A model generated the notes under the pieces. It was not told where the DNA came from, did not search any database, and worked only from the letters and a program-made list of their open reading frames with translations. 48,532 nucleotides of DNA from Bacteroidaceae bacterium. Its GTDB lineage: Bacteria > Bacteroidota > Bacteroidia > Bacteroidales > Barnesiellaceae_A. Numbering within the stretch: the first letter of the stretch is position 1; the number at the start of each line of letters is the position of its first letter. Shown here in pieces: positions 1-7,650 of this stretch. The DNA lies in NCBI GenBank assembly GCA_017410245.1, contig JAFQRE010000004.1:1-48532 (forward strand). Direction: 5' to 3'. Position numbers and translations under genes: made by a program.

Positions 1-6
1 GGATAC

Positions 7-56
7 TAAATCAAACAAGCGACATCTGATTTGAATGATGTCGCTTGTTTGATTTA
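7..56. terminator. Perfect 20-bp hairpin, probable bidirectional terminator
   Basis: Positions 7-26 and 37-56 are exact reverse complements around a 10-base loop. The stem is AT-rich at its base and GC-rich near the loop. There is no long T-run on either side, so termination is inferred from stem strength and from its place before the first promoter. It probably closes a gene that lies to the left of the window. Confidence 0.6.
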
Positions 57-110
57 TATCGCAATTTCATTGATTTCTTGCTATCCTATCAATAATTCAA
101 GATTTTTCAT

Positions 111-118
111 TACCTTTG
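111..118 (+). promoter_or_regulatory. Bacteroidota -7 box upstream of the TonB receptor
   Basis: TACCTTTG matches the TAnnTTTG -7 element of the Bacteroidota primary sigma factor. No TTG -33 box lies at the usual 19-21 base gap. Transcription would start near 124, giving a leader of about 175 bases. That leader holds a small hairpin (171-176 with 181-186) and the unusual Shine-Dalgarno site at 288-293. I see no gene in positions 57-299. Confidence 0.5.
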
Positions 119-287
119 TAGCACAAGAGTTATTTGAGAGTTATTGCTACCGCAAACCGCAGAAATTCGCACGATTCCCAAATCGTTACTTCGCTCTTTT
201 CAAAATAACTTCAAGTGTTTATTCTTCAAACGATTATATCAAATCGATGAAATATTAAAATAAATACGAACTAATAAATTAAAAACT

Positions 288-293
288 AAGGAG
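288..293 (+). promoter_or_regulatory. Shine-Dalgarno site AAGGAG for the TonB receptor
   Basis: AAGGAG sits 6 bases before the ATG at 300. Most other genes in this window have only A-rich sequence before their start, as is normal in Bacteroidota, so this ribosome site is an exception and supports the chosen start. Confidence 0.6.
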
Positions 294-299
294 TTTCTT

Positions 300-3203
300 A
301 TGAAGAGAAATTTATTGTCAGCAGTACTCCTCATCGTGTCGGTGTTGTTGCCTATGCAAGCCGCCATTGTGCGAGGAAAAGTAATTGACGATGTAACCAA
401 GAAGCCCGTAGCAGGAGTTGTTGTATCGATAGCCGGAGGCAGTGTCGTGACAACGACAGCCGAGAATGGACGATATGAGCTGCGTGGTGTTGCCGAAGGC
501 AATAGTGTAATGTCGTTTGTAGGCGAACATTATGCCGCGCAAACAGTAGATGTGACTGTGACACAACAACCTCTTGTTCTCAATGTAGAGTTGATGCCGG
601 CCGAAGATGCCATATCGGATATGATAGAGGGCTCGCAAGCAGCCCGAGAAGAGAATACCTTGCTCTTTGATGAGGCGATGTTGGAGGACGAGGGTGCTAC
701 GTCGAGTCAATCGGTAGCCTATTTGGCAGGCTCGTCAGATGACCCTTTCTTGAGTGCATCGAGCTATGTATATAGCCCTATGCGCTTTTCGATACGTGGT
801 TATGACCAACGCGACCATGTTACCTATATCAATGGTATAAACTTTACAGATACCGAGCGTGGCCGATTTAACTACTCGGGTCTTGGCGGCTTGAACAATG
901 CAACTCGTAACAAAGATATTGTACATGGCTTGGAGATGACAGGATTTGGTTATGGCTCGCTAACCGGAGCAACCAACATCAATACACTTGCAGCCGACTA
1001 TGCTGCCGGAACACAAGTGGGCTTGTCTTATACCAATCGTGCCTATAACCTTCGTGCGCAAGCTACCTATGCAACGGGTTTGATGAATAATGGTTGGGCC
1101 TTTACCGGATCGGTAGTGTATCGTTGGGCCGAGAAGGGTCGTGCCGAGGGTACATCATACAACTCTCTTGGCTACTTCTTTGCAGCCCAAAAGGTGTGGG
1201 GCAACCACAGTATTGCGCTCACAACATGGAATTCGCCCACCGAGCGTGGCCAGTCGAGTGCTTCTACTCAAGAGGTGTATGACTATCGAGGTATCTACTA
1301 TAACTCGTATTGGGGCTATCAAGATGGTAAGGTGCGCAACTCGCGTGTGGTACAAAGTATGGACCCCACTGTGTTGTTGAATTATATATGGGACATCGAC
1401 AACGAGAGTTCGTTGAAAGTGGGTGCTGCGTTCCACTATAATAAATATAGCAACAGTGCGTTGTCGTTCTATAACGCACCCGATCCTCGTCCCGACTATT
1501 ATCGCAACTTGCCCAGCTTCCAATATACCAATCTGGGTGTGAATGGAGTGAATGATACCGAGGATCCTAACTATGGCTATGTCAATACCGACTTGTATAA
1601 TCATCTCGATGAACAATGGCGCAATAATAACACCGATTATACTCAAATCAATTGGGAGGCATTGTACCGAGCTAACTACTTGAACAATGTGGCTACTCCC
1701 AATGCGAGTGCTCACTATATGCTTGAGCGTCGTCACAATGACTTGATGGAGGGTGCTATGAATGCTCTTTATACCAACCAAGTGACCGATAAACTGAAAA
1801 TCAATGCCGGCGTATCGGCCAAGTATGGTAAGGGTATGCACTACAAGACAGTAGAGGACTTGTTGGGTGGAAATCAGTGGATAGATATTGACCAATTTGC
1901 CGAGCGTGACTTTGCCAACAATACAACTATCATACAGAACGACCTTGATAATCCCAACCGTGTGGTGAAAGAGGGCGACGTGTTTGGCTATAACTACAAT
2001 ATGCACGTACTCAAAGGTTCGGCCTTTATCGATAACTATTGGAATACTCGTTACTTCGATATCTACTATGCAGCAGCGTTGAATTATACCCAATTCCAAC
2101 GTGAGGGTTTGATGCGCAATGGTCGTGCCGAGGTGATAGGTGCACAATCGAAGGGTCGTGGTTTCCTTGCATACTTTATCGACCCCAGCTTGAAGGCCGG
2201 CTTGACATGGAAAGCCGATGCACATAACCGCGTGGTGGTGAACGTGTTGGCCGAGAGCCGTGCTCCGCTGCCTTCGTACAGCTATGTAGCACCTCGTGTA
2301 AAAGATACACTCATACCCGGATTGCAATCGGAGAAGGTGTTGTCGTATGATGTAAACTGGCTGTTCAACTATCCCGGTGTGCGTGGTCGTGTGACATTGT
2401 TCCAAACACACATGGTAGATGGAACAGAGAGTACCGGTTACTATAACGATGAGTTCCGTACTTATGTCAATCACACCCTCACCGGTGTTGACCGTGTGTT
2501 CCGTGGCGTAGAGTTGGGTGTTGATATAGACCTCGTAGCAGGCTTCTCGCTTGAGTTGGCAGCCAATATAGGTGACTATCGCTATACCGACAACTGTATG
2601 GGCGTGATGAGTGCCGAGAATGGTTGTAACCTCTTTACCGGAGAGTTGCCTCAAGACTTGTCGGAGACAACCGATATACGAGAGATTGTATATACCAAAG
2701 GTTTGATGGTATCGAATGGTCCTCAAATTGCGTCGAGCATTACCCTCGACTACTTCCACTCGTCGATGTGGTTTGCCGACATTACCTTGTCATACTACGA
2801 TAAGAACTATCTCGACTTCTCACCTGCACGTTTCACAAAGATGAATGTCGATGGCGGTTACTATCTCAATGAGATAGGTCAGATGCAATACTATGCCGGC
2901 TATGATGAAGAGACCAAGAAAATATTGGGTACACAAGAGCGCTTGAAAGGTGGTTTCTTGCTTGATGCATCGGTGGGTAAAGTGTTGTACTTCAACAATC
3001 GTGCTCAATCGCTCAACATCAACTTGAGTCTCAACAACTTGTTGAACAATACCAGCATGGTGACAGGCGGATATCAACAATCGCGCTTGAGCCGTAACAA
3101 CAAGAGTGCTGTGAAGGCTATCGAGCCTATCGATAAGTTCCCCAACCGCTACTACTATGCATGGGGCTTCAATATGTTCTTGAATGTTGCATTTAAATTC
3201 TGA
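300..3203 (+). CDS. TonB-dependent outer-membrane receptor with carboxypeptidase-regulatory-like domain
   Basis: A 967-residue outer-membrane transporter. Residues 1-21 form a signal peptide. Residues of about 22-100 resemble the CarboxypepD_reg-like beta-sandwich usual at the N-terminus of Bacteroidota receptors (VRGKVID start). A plug follows at about 125-240, with the segment FSIRGYDQRDHVTYINGI typical of the plug core. The rest is rich in aromatic, alternating beta strands and ends in Phe (VAFKF), the normal barrel C-terminus. No SusD partner follows; instead two lipoproteins lie downstream, 29 and 38 bases apart. The substrate cannot be read from the sequence. The start is fixed by the signal peptide and a strong ribosome site. 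Confidence 0.93.
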   Translation: MKRNLLSAVLLIVSVLLPMQAAIVRGKVIDDVTKKPVAGVVVSIAGGSVVTTTAENGRYELRGVAEGNSVMSFVGEHYAAQTVDVTVTQQPLVLNVELMPAEDAISDMIEGSQAAREENTLLFDEAMLEDEGATSSQSVAYLAGSSDDPFLSASSYVYSPMRFSIRGYDQRDHVTYINGINFTDTERGRFNYSGLGGLNNATRNKDIVHGLEMTGFGYGSLTGATNINTLAADYAAGTQVGLSYTNRAYNLRAQATYATGLMNNGWAFTGSVVYRWAEKGRAEGTSYNSLGYFFAAQKVWGNHSIALTTWNSPTERGQSSASTQEVYDYRGIYYNSYWGYQDGKVRNSRVVQSMDPTVLLNYIWDIDNESSLKVGAAFHYNKYSNSALSFYNAPDPRPDYYRNLPSFQYTNLGVNGVNDTEDPNYGYVNTDLYNHLDEQWRNNNTDYTQINWEALYRANYLNNVATPNASAHYMLERRHNDLMEGAMNALYTNQVTDKLKINAGVSAKYGKGMHYKTVEDLLGGNQWIDIDQFAERDFANNTTIIQNDLDNPNRVVKEGDVFGYNYNMHVLKGSAFIDNYWNTRYFDIYYAAALNYTQFQREGLMRNGRAEVIGAQSKGRGFLAYFIDPSLKAGLTWKADAHNRVVVNVLAESRAPLPSYSYVAPRVKDTLIPGLQSEKVLSYDVNWLFNYPGVRGRVTLFQTHMVDGTESTGYYNDEFRTYVNHTLTGVDRVFRGVELGVDIDLVAGFSLELAANIGDYRYTDNCMGVMSAENGCNLFTGELPQDLSETTDIREIVYTKGLMVSNGPQIASSITLDYFHSSMWFADITLSYYDKNYLDFSPARFTKMNVDGGYYLNEIGQMQYYAGYDEETKKILGTQERLKGGFLLDASVGKVLYFNNRAQSLNINLSLNNLLNNTSMVTGGYQQSRLSRNNKSAVKAIEPIDKFPNRYYYAWGFNMFLNVAFKF

Positions 3204-3232
3204 TTGTGAAACTCGAAAAAGCAGAAAACACT

Positions 3233-5089
3233 ATGAAACAAAACAGATATATCTGGGCCATAGCGGCAGTAGTAGGTATGGGACTTGCCGGCTGTGCCAA
3301 ATTTGAACCGCTACCTGAAGGAACCGGTGTGCTGACAGAGGCCGAGGCCGATGCCCTGTCGCCGATGATGTCGATAGCCGAGTTTAAGCATACGTTCGAT
3401 AAGAAAGATACGCTCTTCTCTATCAACTATGTCGATACCGAGAGTGACCTATACATACGAGGTCGTGTGATAACAACCGACGAGAGTGGTAACATATATA
3501 AGTACCTTGTGATGCAAGATACCAAGACCGGCGATGCTTTGAAGGTGAGTGTCGATGCCGGTAGCTTGTCGGGTACAATACCTATGGGACAAGAGATTGC
3601 TATCAATTGCAAGGGTCTTGTATTGGGTCGTTATGCCGAAATGCCTCAATTGGGTGTCGAGTCGTTTAACGACGAGAAGTTGCGCGTAGAGCCGGGTCGT
3701 ATTCCTTATCCTTACTTTTTGGAACACATGAAGTTTGTGGGTACTCCCGATGTAGATAAGATAATCGTGCGCGAAATGACTATTGCCGAGTTGAATGCAG
3801 CGGATCCTACTATCTATGGCCAACTTATTCGCATCAAGAATGTACATTTCACCGGCCTTGGCGATGAGGGTGAGAGATTGACAGAGGCCTATAAGATATT
3901 TGCTCCCTCTACTTTCAACGGTACATACAATGTGGGCTATCCTCAAGCCCGTCAGATAGCCGATGCTAATGGTAATGTGACTTATGTATCGACCAGTGAG
4001 TATGCACGATTTGCCGAAACCAAGTTGCCCGGTACCGAAGATTGGGGCGATATAGTGGCAATCGTAGGCTACTATCACGACAAGGCCGATCGCGCCGGAG
4101 AGATACAATTGACCATACGTACCCTTGCCGACCTCGAAGGCTTCTTTGATGGCGAAGGTGGTGGCGATAATCCTAATCCTAACCCCGATACAGACAGTGA
4201 ATTGGGAACAAAGGACGCTCCTATTGATATAGCAACAGCCATGGCGCAAAACAACAGTGGCGCAAAGGCTTGGGTAAAGGGTTATATCGTGGGTCAAGTG
4301 AATGGTATGAATTTGACCGGTGCCGAGTGGAGCGAGCCTTTCAATATCGCTGACGGCTCGACTCAGGGTACAAACTTGCTCATTGCTACCGATGCCACCA
4401 CTGTTTCGGTAGATGCTTGTATGCCCGTACAACTTCCTTCGGGCGCTGTGCGCGATGGACTCAACTTGCCCGAAAATCCTGAGATGGACGGCAAAGAGAT
4501 TGTGTTGTATGGCGAGTTGGTAAAATACTTTGGTGCTAATGGTATCAAGAATGTGTCGTGTGCGATAGTTGATGGTACAGTGTATGGTATCATTCCTGTC
4601 GATACCGAGGGTGCTATACTCGATGTGGCGTTTACCGACGGACTGGGAGGCTTTGTAGCCTACAACGTGAGTGGCGAGCAAGTGTGGAGTTCTGATAGCA
4701 AGTATGGTGCTAAGATGTCGGGTTTTGCCGATGGTAGCAGCCATGCCAATGAGGACTGGCTCATATCGCCTGTACTCGACCTCTCGGGTAAGAGTGGTGT
4801 AAACATCATGTTTGAGCACGCTATCAACAAGGGCGATCTTGCCAACCTCAAGACCAACCATACCTTGTGGGTGAGCGATAACTATACCGATGGCGATCCT
4901 AACAATGCTACATGGGAGCAAGTAGAGATTACTACATACCCCGCTGGAAATAGTTGGACTTATGTATCATCGGACGAGATAGCAGTGCCTGCAGCTTACT
5001 TGAAAGCCAATGTGCGCTTTGCATTCCGTTACTTGTGTAGCAATGCCGAGTCGGCTACATGGGAGATGAAAAACTTGGTGGTGAAATAA
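3233..5089 (+). CDS. DUF5689/DUF6359/choice-of-anchor-J lipoprotein
   Basis: A 618-residue predicted surface or periplasmic lipoprotein. I chose ATG 3233 over the in-frame GTG at 3206 because the signal peptide and lipobox (GLAGC, Cys21) begin there. Domains by eye: DUF5689 (OB-fold-like) at about 45-305, a Gly/Asn/Pro linker near 310-325, one DUF6359 unit at about 325-455, and a choice-of-anchor-J jelly-roll at about 465-618. DUF5689 proteins often follow TonB receptors in Bacteroidota, and this one lies 29 bases after the receptor stop, so the two are probably co-transcribed. It may present or bind the receptor's substrate, which is inference. The DUF6359 unit is nearly repeated in the next gene. 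Confidence 0.88.
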   Translation: MKQNRYIWAIAAVVGMGLAGCAKFEPLPEGTGVLTEAEADALSPMMSIAEFKHTFDKKDTLFSINYVDTESDLYIRGRVITTDESGNIYKYLVMQDTKTGDALKVSVDAGSLSGTIPMGQEIAINCKGLVLGRYAEMPQLGVESFNDEKLRVEPGRIPYPYFLEHMKFVGTPDVDKIIVREMTIAELNAADPTIYGQLIRIKNVHFTGLGDEGERLTEAYKIFAPSTFNGTYNVGYPQARQIADANGNVTYVSTSEYARFAETKLPGTEDWGDIVAIVGYYHDKADRAGEIQLTIRTLADLEGFFDGEGGGDNPNPNPDTDSELGTKDAPIDIATAMAQNNSGAKAWVKGYIVGQVNGMNLTGAEWSEPFNIADGSTQGTNLLIATDATTVSVDACMPVQLPSGAVRDGLNLPENPEMDGKEIVLYGELVKYFGANGIKNVSCAIVDGTVYGIIPVDTEGAILDVAFTDGLGGFVAYNVSGEQVWSSDSKYGAKMSGFADGSSHANEDWLISPVLDLSGKSGVNIMFEHAINKGDLANLKTNHTLWVSDNYTDGDPNNATWEQVEITTYPAGNSWTYVSSDEIAVPAAYLKANVRFAFRYLCSNAESATWEMKNLVVK

Positions 5090-5127
5090 TTATATCAACA
5101 ACAATCAAATAAAAAACACAAAGAGAA

Positions 5128-6609
5128 ATGAAAAAATTAGGATTTTGGAGCATGCTTGCAGCAACCATGTTGATGTGTGCATGTAGCAATGTGGGCAATG
5201 AGCCCGGCGATGGCGGAAATAACAACGAAGGCGGTGGCAATAACGATGAGCCTACCTTTGTAGAGCCTGCCGGAGAGGGTACAGAAGAGAGCCCCTATAA
5301 CGTATCGAAAGCCCTTCTCGTACAAGATGGCAGCAATGCCTGGGTAAAAGGTTATATCGTAGGTCAAGTAGCCGGTGCCGATATTACAGCCGACTCGCAA
5401 TTTGATGCACCTTTCACCGGAGCAGTGTATGATGATGGTTCGGTAGCTACTATAGGAACAAACATACTTATAGCCGCTAAGGCCAATGAGAGCAATCACT
5501 CGGCTTGTCTTGTAGTGCAATTGCCCAAGGGTGCTATACGCGAGGCTCTTGAGTTGTTGGGCAATCCTACCAACGATGGTAAAGAGGTAGAGTTGTATGG
5601 CCAATTGACCAAATACTTCGGTGTAGCCGGTATGAAGAGCACCTCGAAGGCCAAATTTGACGGTACTTCGATAGGCGAAGGTGGCAATGAAGGTGGTGGT
5701 ACAACAACCGATCCTATCGAGGGTGAGGGTAAAGGTACAAAAGAAGAGCCTTACAATGCAGCTGCTGTGACAAGCCTCAATAACATGACTAAGGAGAATG
5801 GTCCTAAGGCATGGGTTAAGGCTTATATCGTAGGTCAAATCAATGGTAAGAGTGTAAGTGATGTAGAGCTTGAAGCTCCCTTCAATATTCCCGATGGATC
5901 GAGCAAGGGTACTAACCTTGTTATCGCCGACGATGCAAACGCTACAAGCGGTTTTGTTGCAGTGCAACTTCCTGCCGGTGCTGTGCGCGATGGTCTTAAC
6001 TTGCCCGAACACCCTGAGATGGACGGCAAAGAGGTGTTGCTCTATGGTGAACTATTGGCTTACTTCTCGAGCCCCGGTATCAAGAATGTATCGTGCGCTA
6101 TCGTTGATGGCACAGTGTATGGCTCGGAGCCTGTAGAGGTAGAGACACCCGAAGGCTCGGTAATCTTTGAGGAGACCTTTACCTCGTCGATGGGTAGCTT
6201 TACAGCAGACGACCGTATGTTGGGTGAAGGTTTGACTTATGTATGGAAACATGATAGCAGTTATAAATGTGCCAAGGCTTCGGCTTACAACAAGAAAGCC
6301 TTCGACTCAGAGAGCTGGCTCGTATCACCCGCTATTGCATTGAATGGCAAGGCTGCAACTCTCTCATTTGAGCATGCTGCCAACTATATCAATAATGCTA
6401 AGGAGGAGATGCGTTTGTTCTACAGCACTAACGATGGTGCCGACTGGACCGAATTGACCATTCCTGTTTATGCATCGAGCTGGACATTTGTTAATGCCGG
6501 TAACATCGCATTGCCCGCAGCCGATAGCATCAAGATTGCCTTTGCTTACAAATCGACTTCGGCCGGTGCTTGTACTTGGGAAATAAAGAACGTAAAAATA
6601 TATCAATAA
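5128..6609 (+). CDS. Lipoprotein with two DUF6359 domains and choice-of-anchor-J domain
   Basis: A 493-residue predicted lipoprotein. Residues 1-18 are a signal sequence ending in MLMCAC, with Cys19 the likely lipidated residue. A Gly/Asn-rich spacer leads to one DUF6359 unit (about 46-185), a Gly/Thr linker, a second DUF6359 unit (about 200-335) and a C-terminal choice-of-anchor-J module (about 345-493). The second unit and the end of the previous protein's unit share long stretches such as VRDGLNLPE and IKNVSCAIVDGTVYG, so the two genes are related by duplication. It is the last gene of the receptor operon, followed by a terminator at 6641-6676. The function is unknown, and exposure on the cell surface is inferred. 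Confidence 0.87.
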   Translation: MKKLGFWSMLAATMLMCACSNVGNEPGDGGNNNEGGGNNDEPTFVEPAGEGTEESPYNVSKALLVQDGSNAWVKGYIVGQVAGADITADSQFDAPFTGAVYDDGSVATIGTNILIAAKANESNHSACLVVQLPKGAIREALELLGNPTNDGKEVELYGQLTKYFGVAGMKSTSKAKFDGTSIGEGGNEGGGTTTDPIEGEGKGTKEEPYNAAAVTSLNNMTKENGPKAWVKAYIVGQINGKSVSDVELEAPFNIPDGSSKGTNLVIADDANATSGFVAVQLPAGAVRDGLNLPEHPEMDGKEVLLYGELLAYFSSPGIKNVSCAIVDGTVYGSEPVEVETPEGSVIFEETFTSSMGSFTADDRMLGEGLTYVWKHDSSYKCAKASAYNKKAFDSESWLVSPAIALNGKAATLSFEHAANYINNAKEEMRLFYSTNDGADWTELTIPVYASSWTFVNAGNIALPAADSIKIAFAYKSTSAGACTWEIKNVKIYQ

Positions 6610-6640
6610 ACTTTTCAATTTCGAACTAAGTCTTTATCCG

Positions 6641-6676
6641 TGCGCTCTCTACGTGAGTAGGGGGCGTATTTTTTTT
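6641..6676 (+). terminator. Intrinsic terminator of the TonB receptor operon
   Basis: A 12-base-pair stem (6641-6652 with 6657-6668, including a few G-T pairs) closes on a GTGA loop and is followed directly by eight T residues (6669-6676). This is a textbook intrinsic terminator 31 bases after the lipoprotein stop. Confidence 0.85.
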
Positions 6677-6763
6677 GTGTAATAATGGAAGTTGTAGCAG
6701 GGTGGAATGGTTAAAAATTAACGTATCTATTTGTTAAAATGGTATAAATTTAATAGCGGAATT

Positions 6764-6771
6764 AAACTTTG
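6764..6771 (+). promoter_or_regulatory. Possible -7 box for the cysteine-rich protein
   Basis: AAACTTTG differs from TAnnTTTG at one base and lies 86 bases before the start codon. There is no TTG at the expected distance, so the call is weak. Confidence 0.3.
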
Positions 6772-6857
6772 TATTGAGGTGCGAGTCTTAACAACAAACG
6801 CACATGAAATGTGATAGAATAAAATAAAAACAAGTAATAACCACAAAAGAAGAAATT

Positions 6858-7511
6858 ATGAAAAAGTTTTTTGTAAGTGCACTTGTAGTATGTGCCATGT
6901 CGATGACAGTAGCTGTAAATGCTCAAGAGTGTAAAACCGAATGTGCCAAGCCCGAGAAGAAGGAGTGTGTGATGGATAAGGGCGAAAAGATGGCCAAAGA
7001 GTTGAAACTGACCGAAGACCAGAAATTGCGCATCAAGGGTATAAATGAAGAGTTTGAAGCAGCCAAGAAATTGAGCCGCGAAGATATGAAACAAGCTCGT
7101 GAGAAACGTCAGGCTGCAATGAACGAGGTGCTTACCCCCGAGCAACAAGCCAAGATGAAAGAGATGCGTCAAATGCATAAGAAAGAGATGCGTCATGGCC
7201 AACCTATGATGCGCAAAGGCCATCACCGTCATGTGAAATGCGATAGCGTGAATGGAGAGTGTACCAAACATCACGCCTGCAAAGAGGCTAAGGGTGAGTG
7301 TGGTAAGATGAAAGATTGCAACAAGAAAGGTGAGAATTGCACCACAAAGTGCGACAAAGCCAAGGGTTGCGATAAACAAGCCGAGTGCGGTAAGATGAAA
7401 GATTGCACCAAGAAAGGCGATTGCAAGAAAGGCGATTGCAAGGCAACCGAAGGTTGTGCCAAGAAAGGTGAGTGCAAAAAGAATGATACTTGCCCCAAAG
7501 TGGAGAAATAA
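6858..7511 (+). CDS. Secreted LTXXQ (Spy/CpxP-like) protein with cysteine-rich tail
   Basis: A 217-residue protein with a clear signal peptide (cleavage near VNA-QE, residues 22-23). Residues of about 40-115 form a charged helical region with two LTXXQ motifs (LTEDQ at 51-55, LTPEQ at 92-96), the hallmark of periplasmic Spy/CpxP chaperones. Residues 120-217 are unusual: His and Met (MMRKGHHRH) lead into 15 cysteines spaced almost always 5 or 6 apart, separated by Lys, Gly and Asp/Glu. Three more cysteines lie near the mature N-terminus. The tail contains internal DNA duplications. Metal binding or a redox role is inference. The gene stands alone between a terminator upstream and a shared terminator downstream. 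A weak -7 box is at 6764. Confidence 0.85.
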   Translation: MKKFFVSALVVCAMSMTVAVNAQECKTECAKPEKKECVMDKGEKMAKELKLTEDQKLRIKGINEEFEAAKKLSREDMKQAREKRQAAMNEVLTPEQQAKMKEMRQMHKKEMRHGQPMMRKGHHRHVKCDSVNGECTKHHACKEAKGECGKMKDCNKKGENCTTKCDKAKGCDKQAECGKMKDCTKKGDCKKGDCKATEGCAKKGECKKNDTCPKVEK

Positions 7512-7581
7512 TAGAACTTCAGCATAGATATATTAATAAAAGTTGTAAAAGGACGGTTTGTTCTCAATTGACAAACTAAAG

Positions 7582-7609
7582 ACAAAGGCGACCCTTGGGT
7601 CGCCTTTGT
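7582..7609. terminator. Bidirectional terminator between converging genes
   Basis: Thirteen bases at 7582-7594 are exactly complementary to 7597-7609, with only two bases between, so the real loop is about four to six bases. It lies between the stops of the cysteine-rich gene (+) and the M16 gene (-), and could end both. Confidence 0.75.
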
Positions 7610-7650
7610 TGTGTATAGGTTGATGTTGTGTTAGTGTAGCTCTATCGGTC

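Noticed and set aside
31..258. Small open frame before the TonB receptor
   Set aside because: It starts inside the 20-bp hairpin and runs across the -7 box; the product has no features.
1155..2759. Long minus-strand open frame of 534 codons
   Set aside because: It lies wholly inside the TonB receptor gene and its translation shows no domain or signal; it results from codon use in the real gene.
3206..3232. GTG start for the DUF5689 lipoprotein
   Set aside because: It would put nine charged residues before an otherwise perfect lipoprotein signal starting at 3233.
3449..4921. Long minus-strand open frame of 490 codons
   Set aside because: It is antisense to the DUF5689 lipoprotein and has no recognisable features or promoter.
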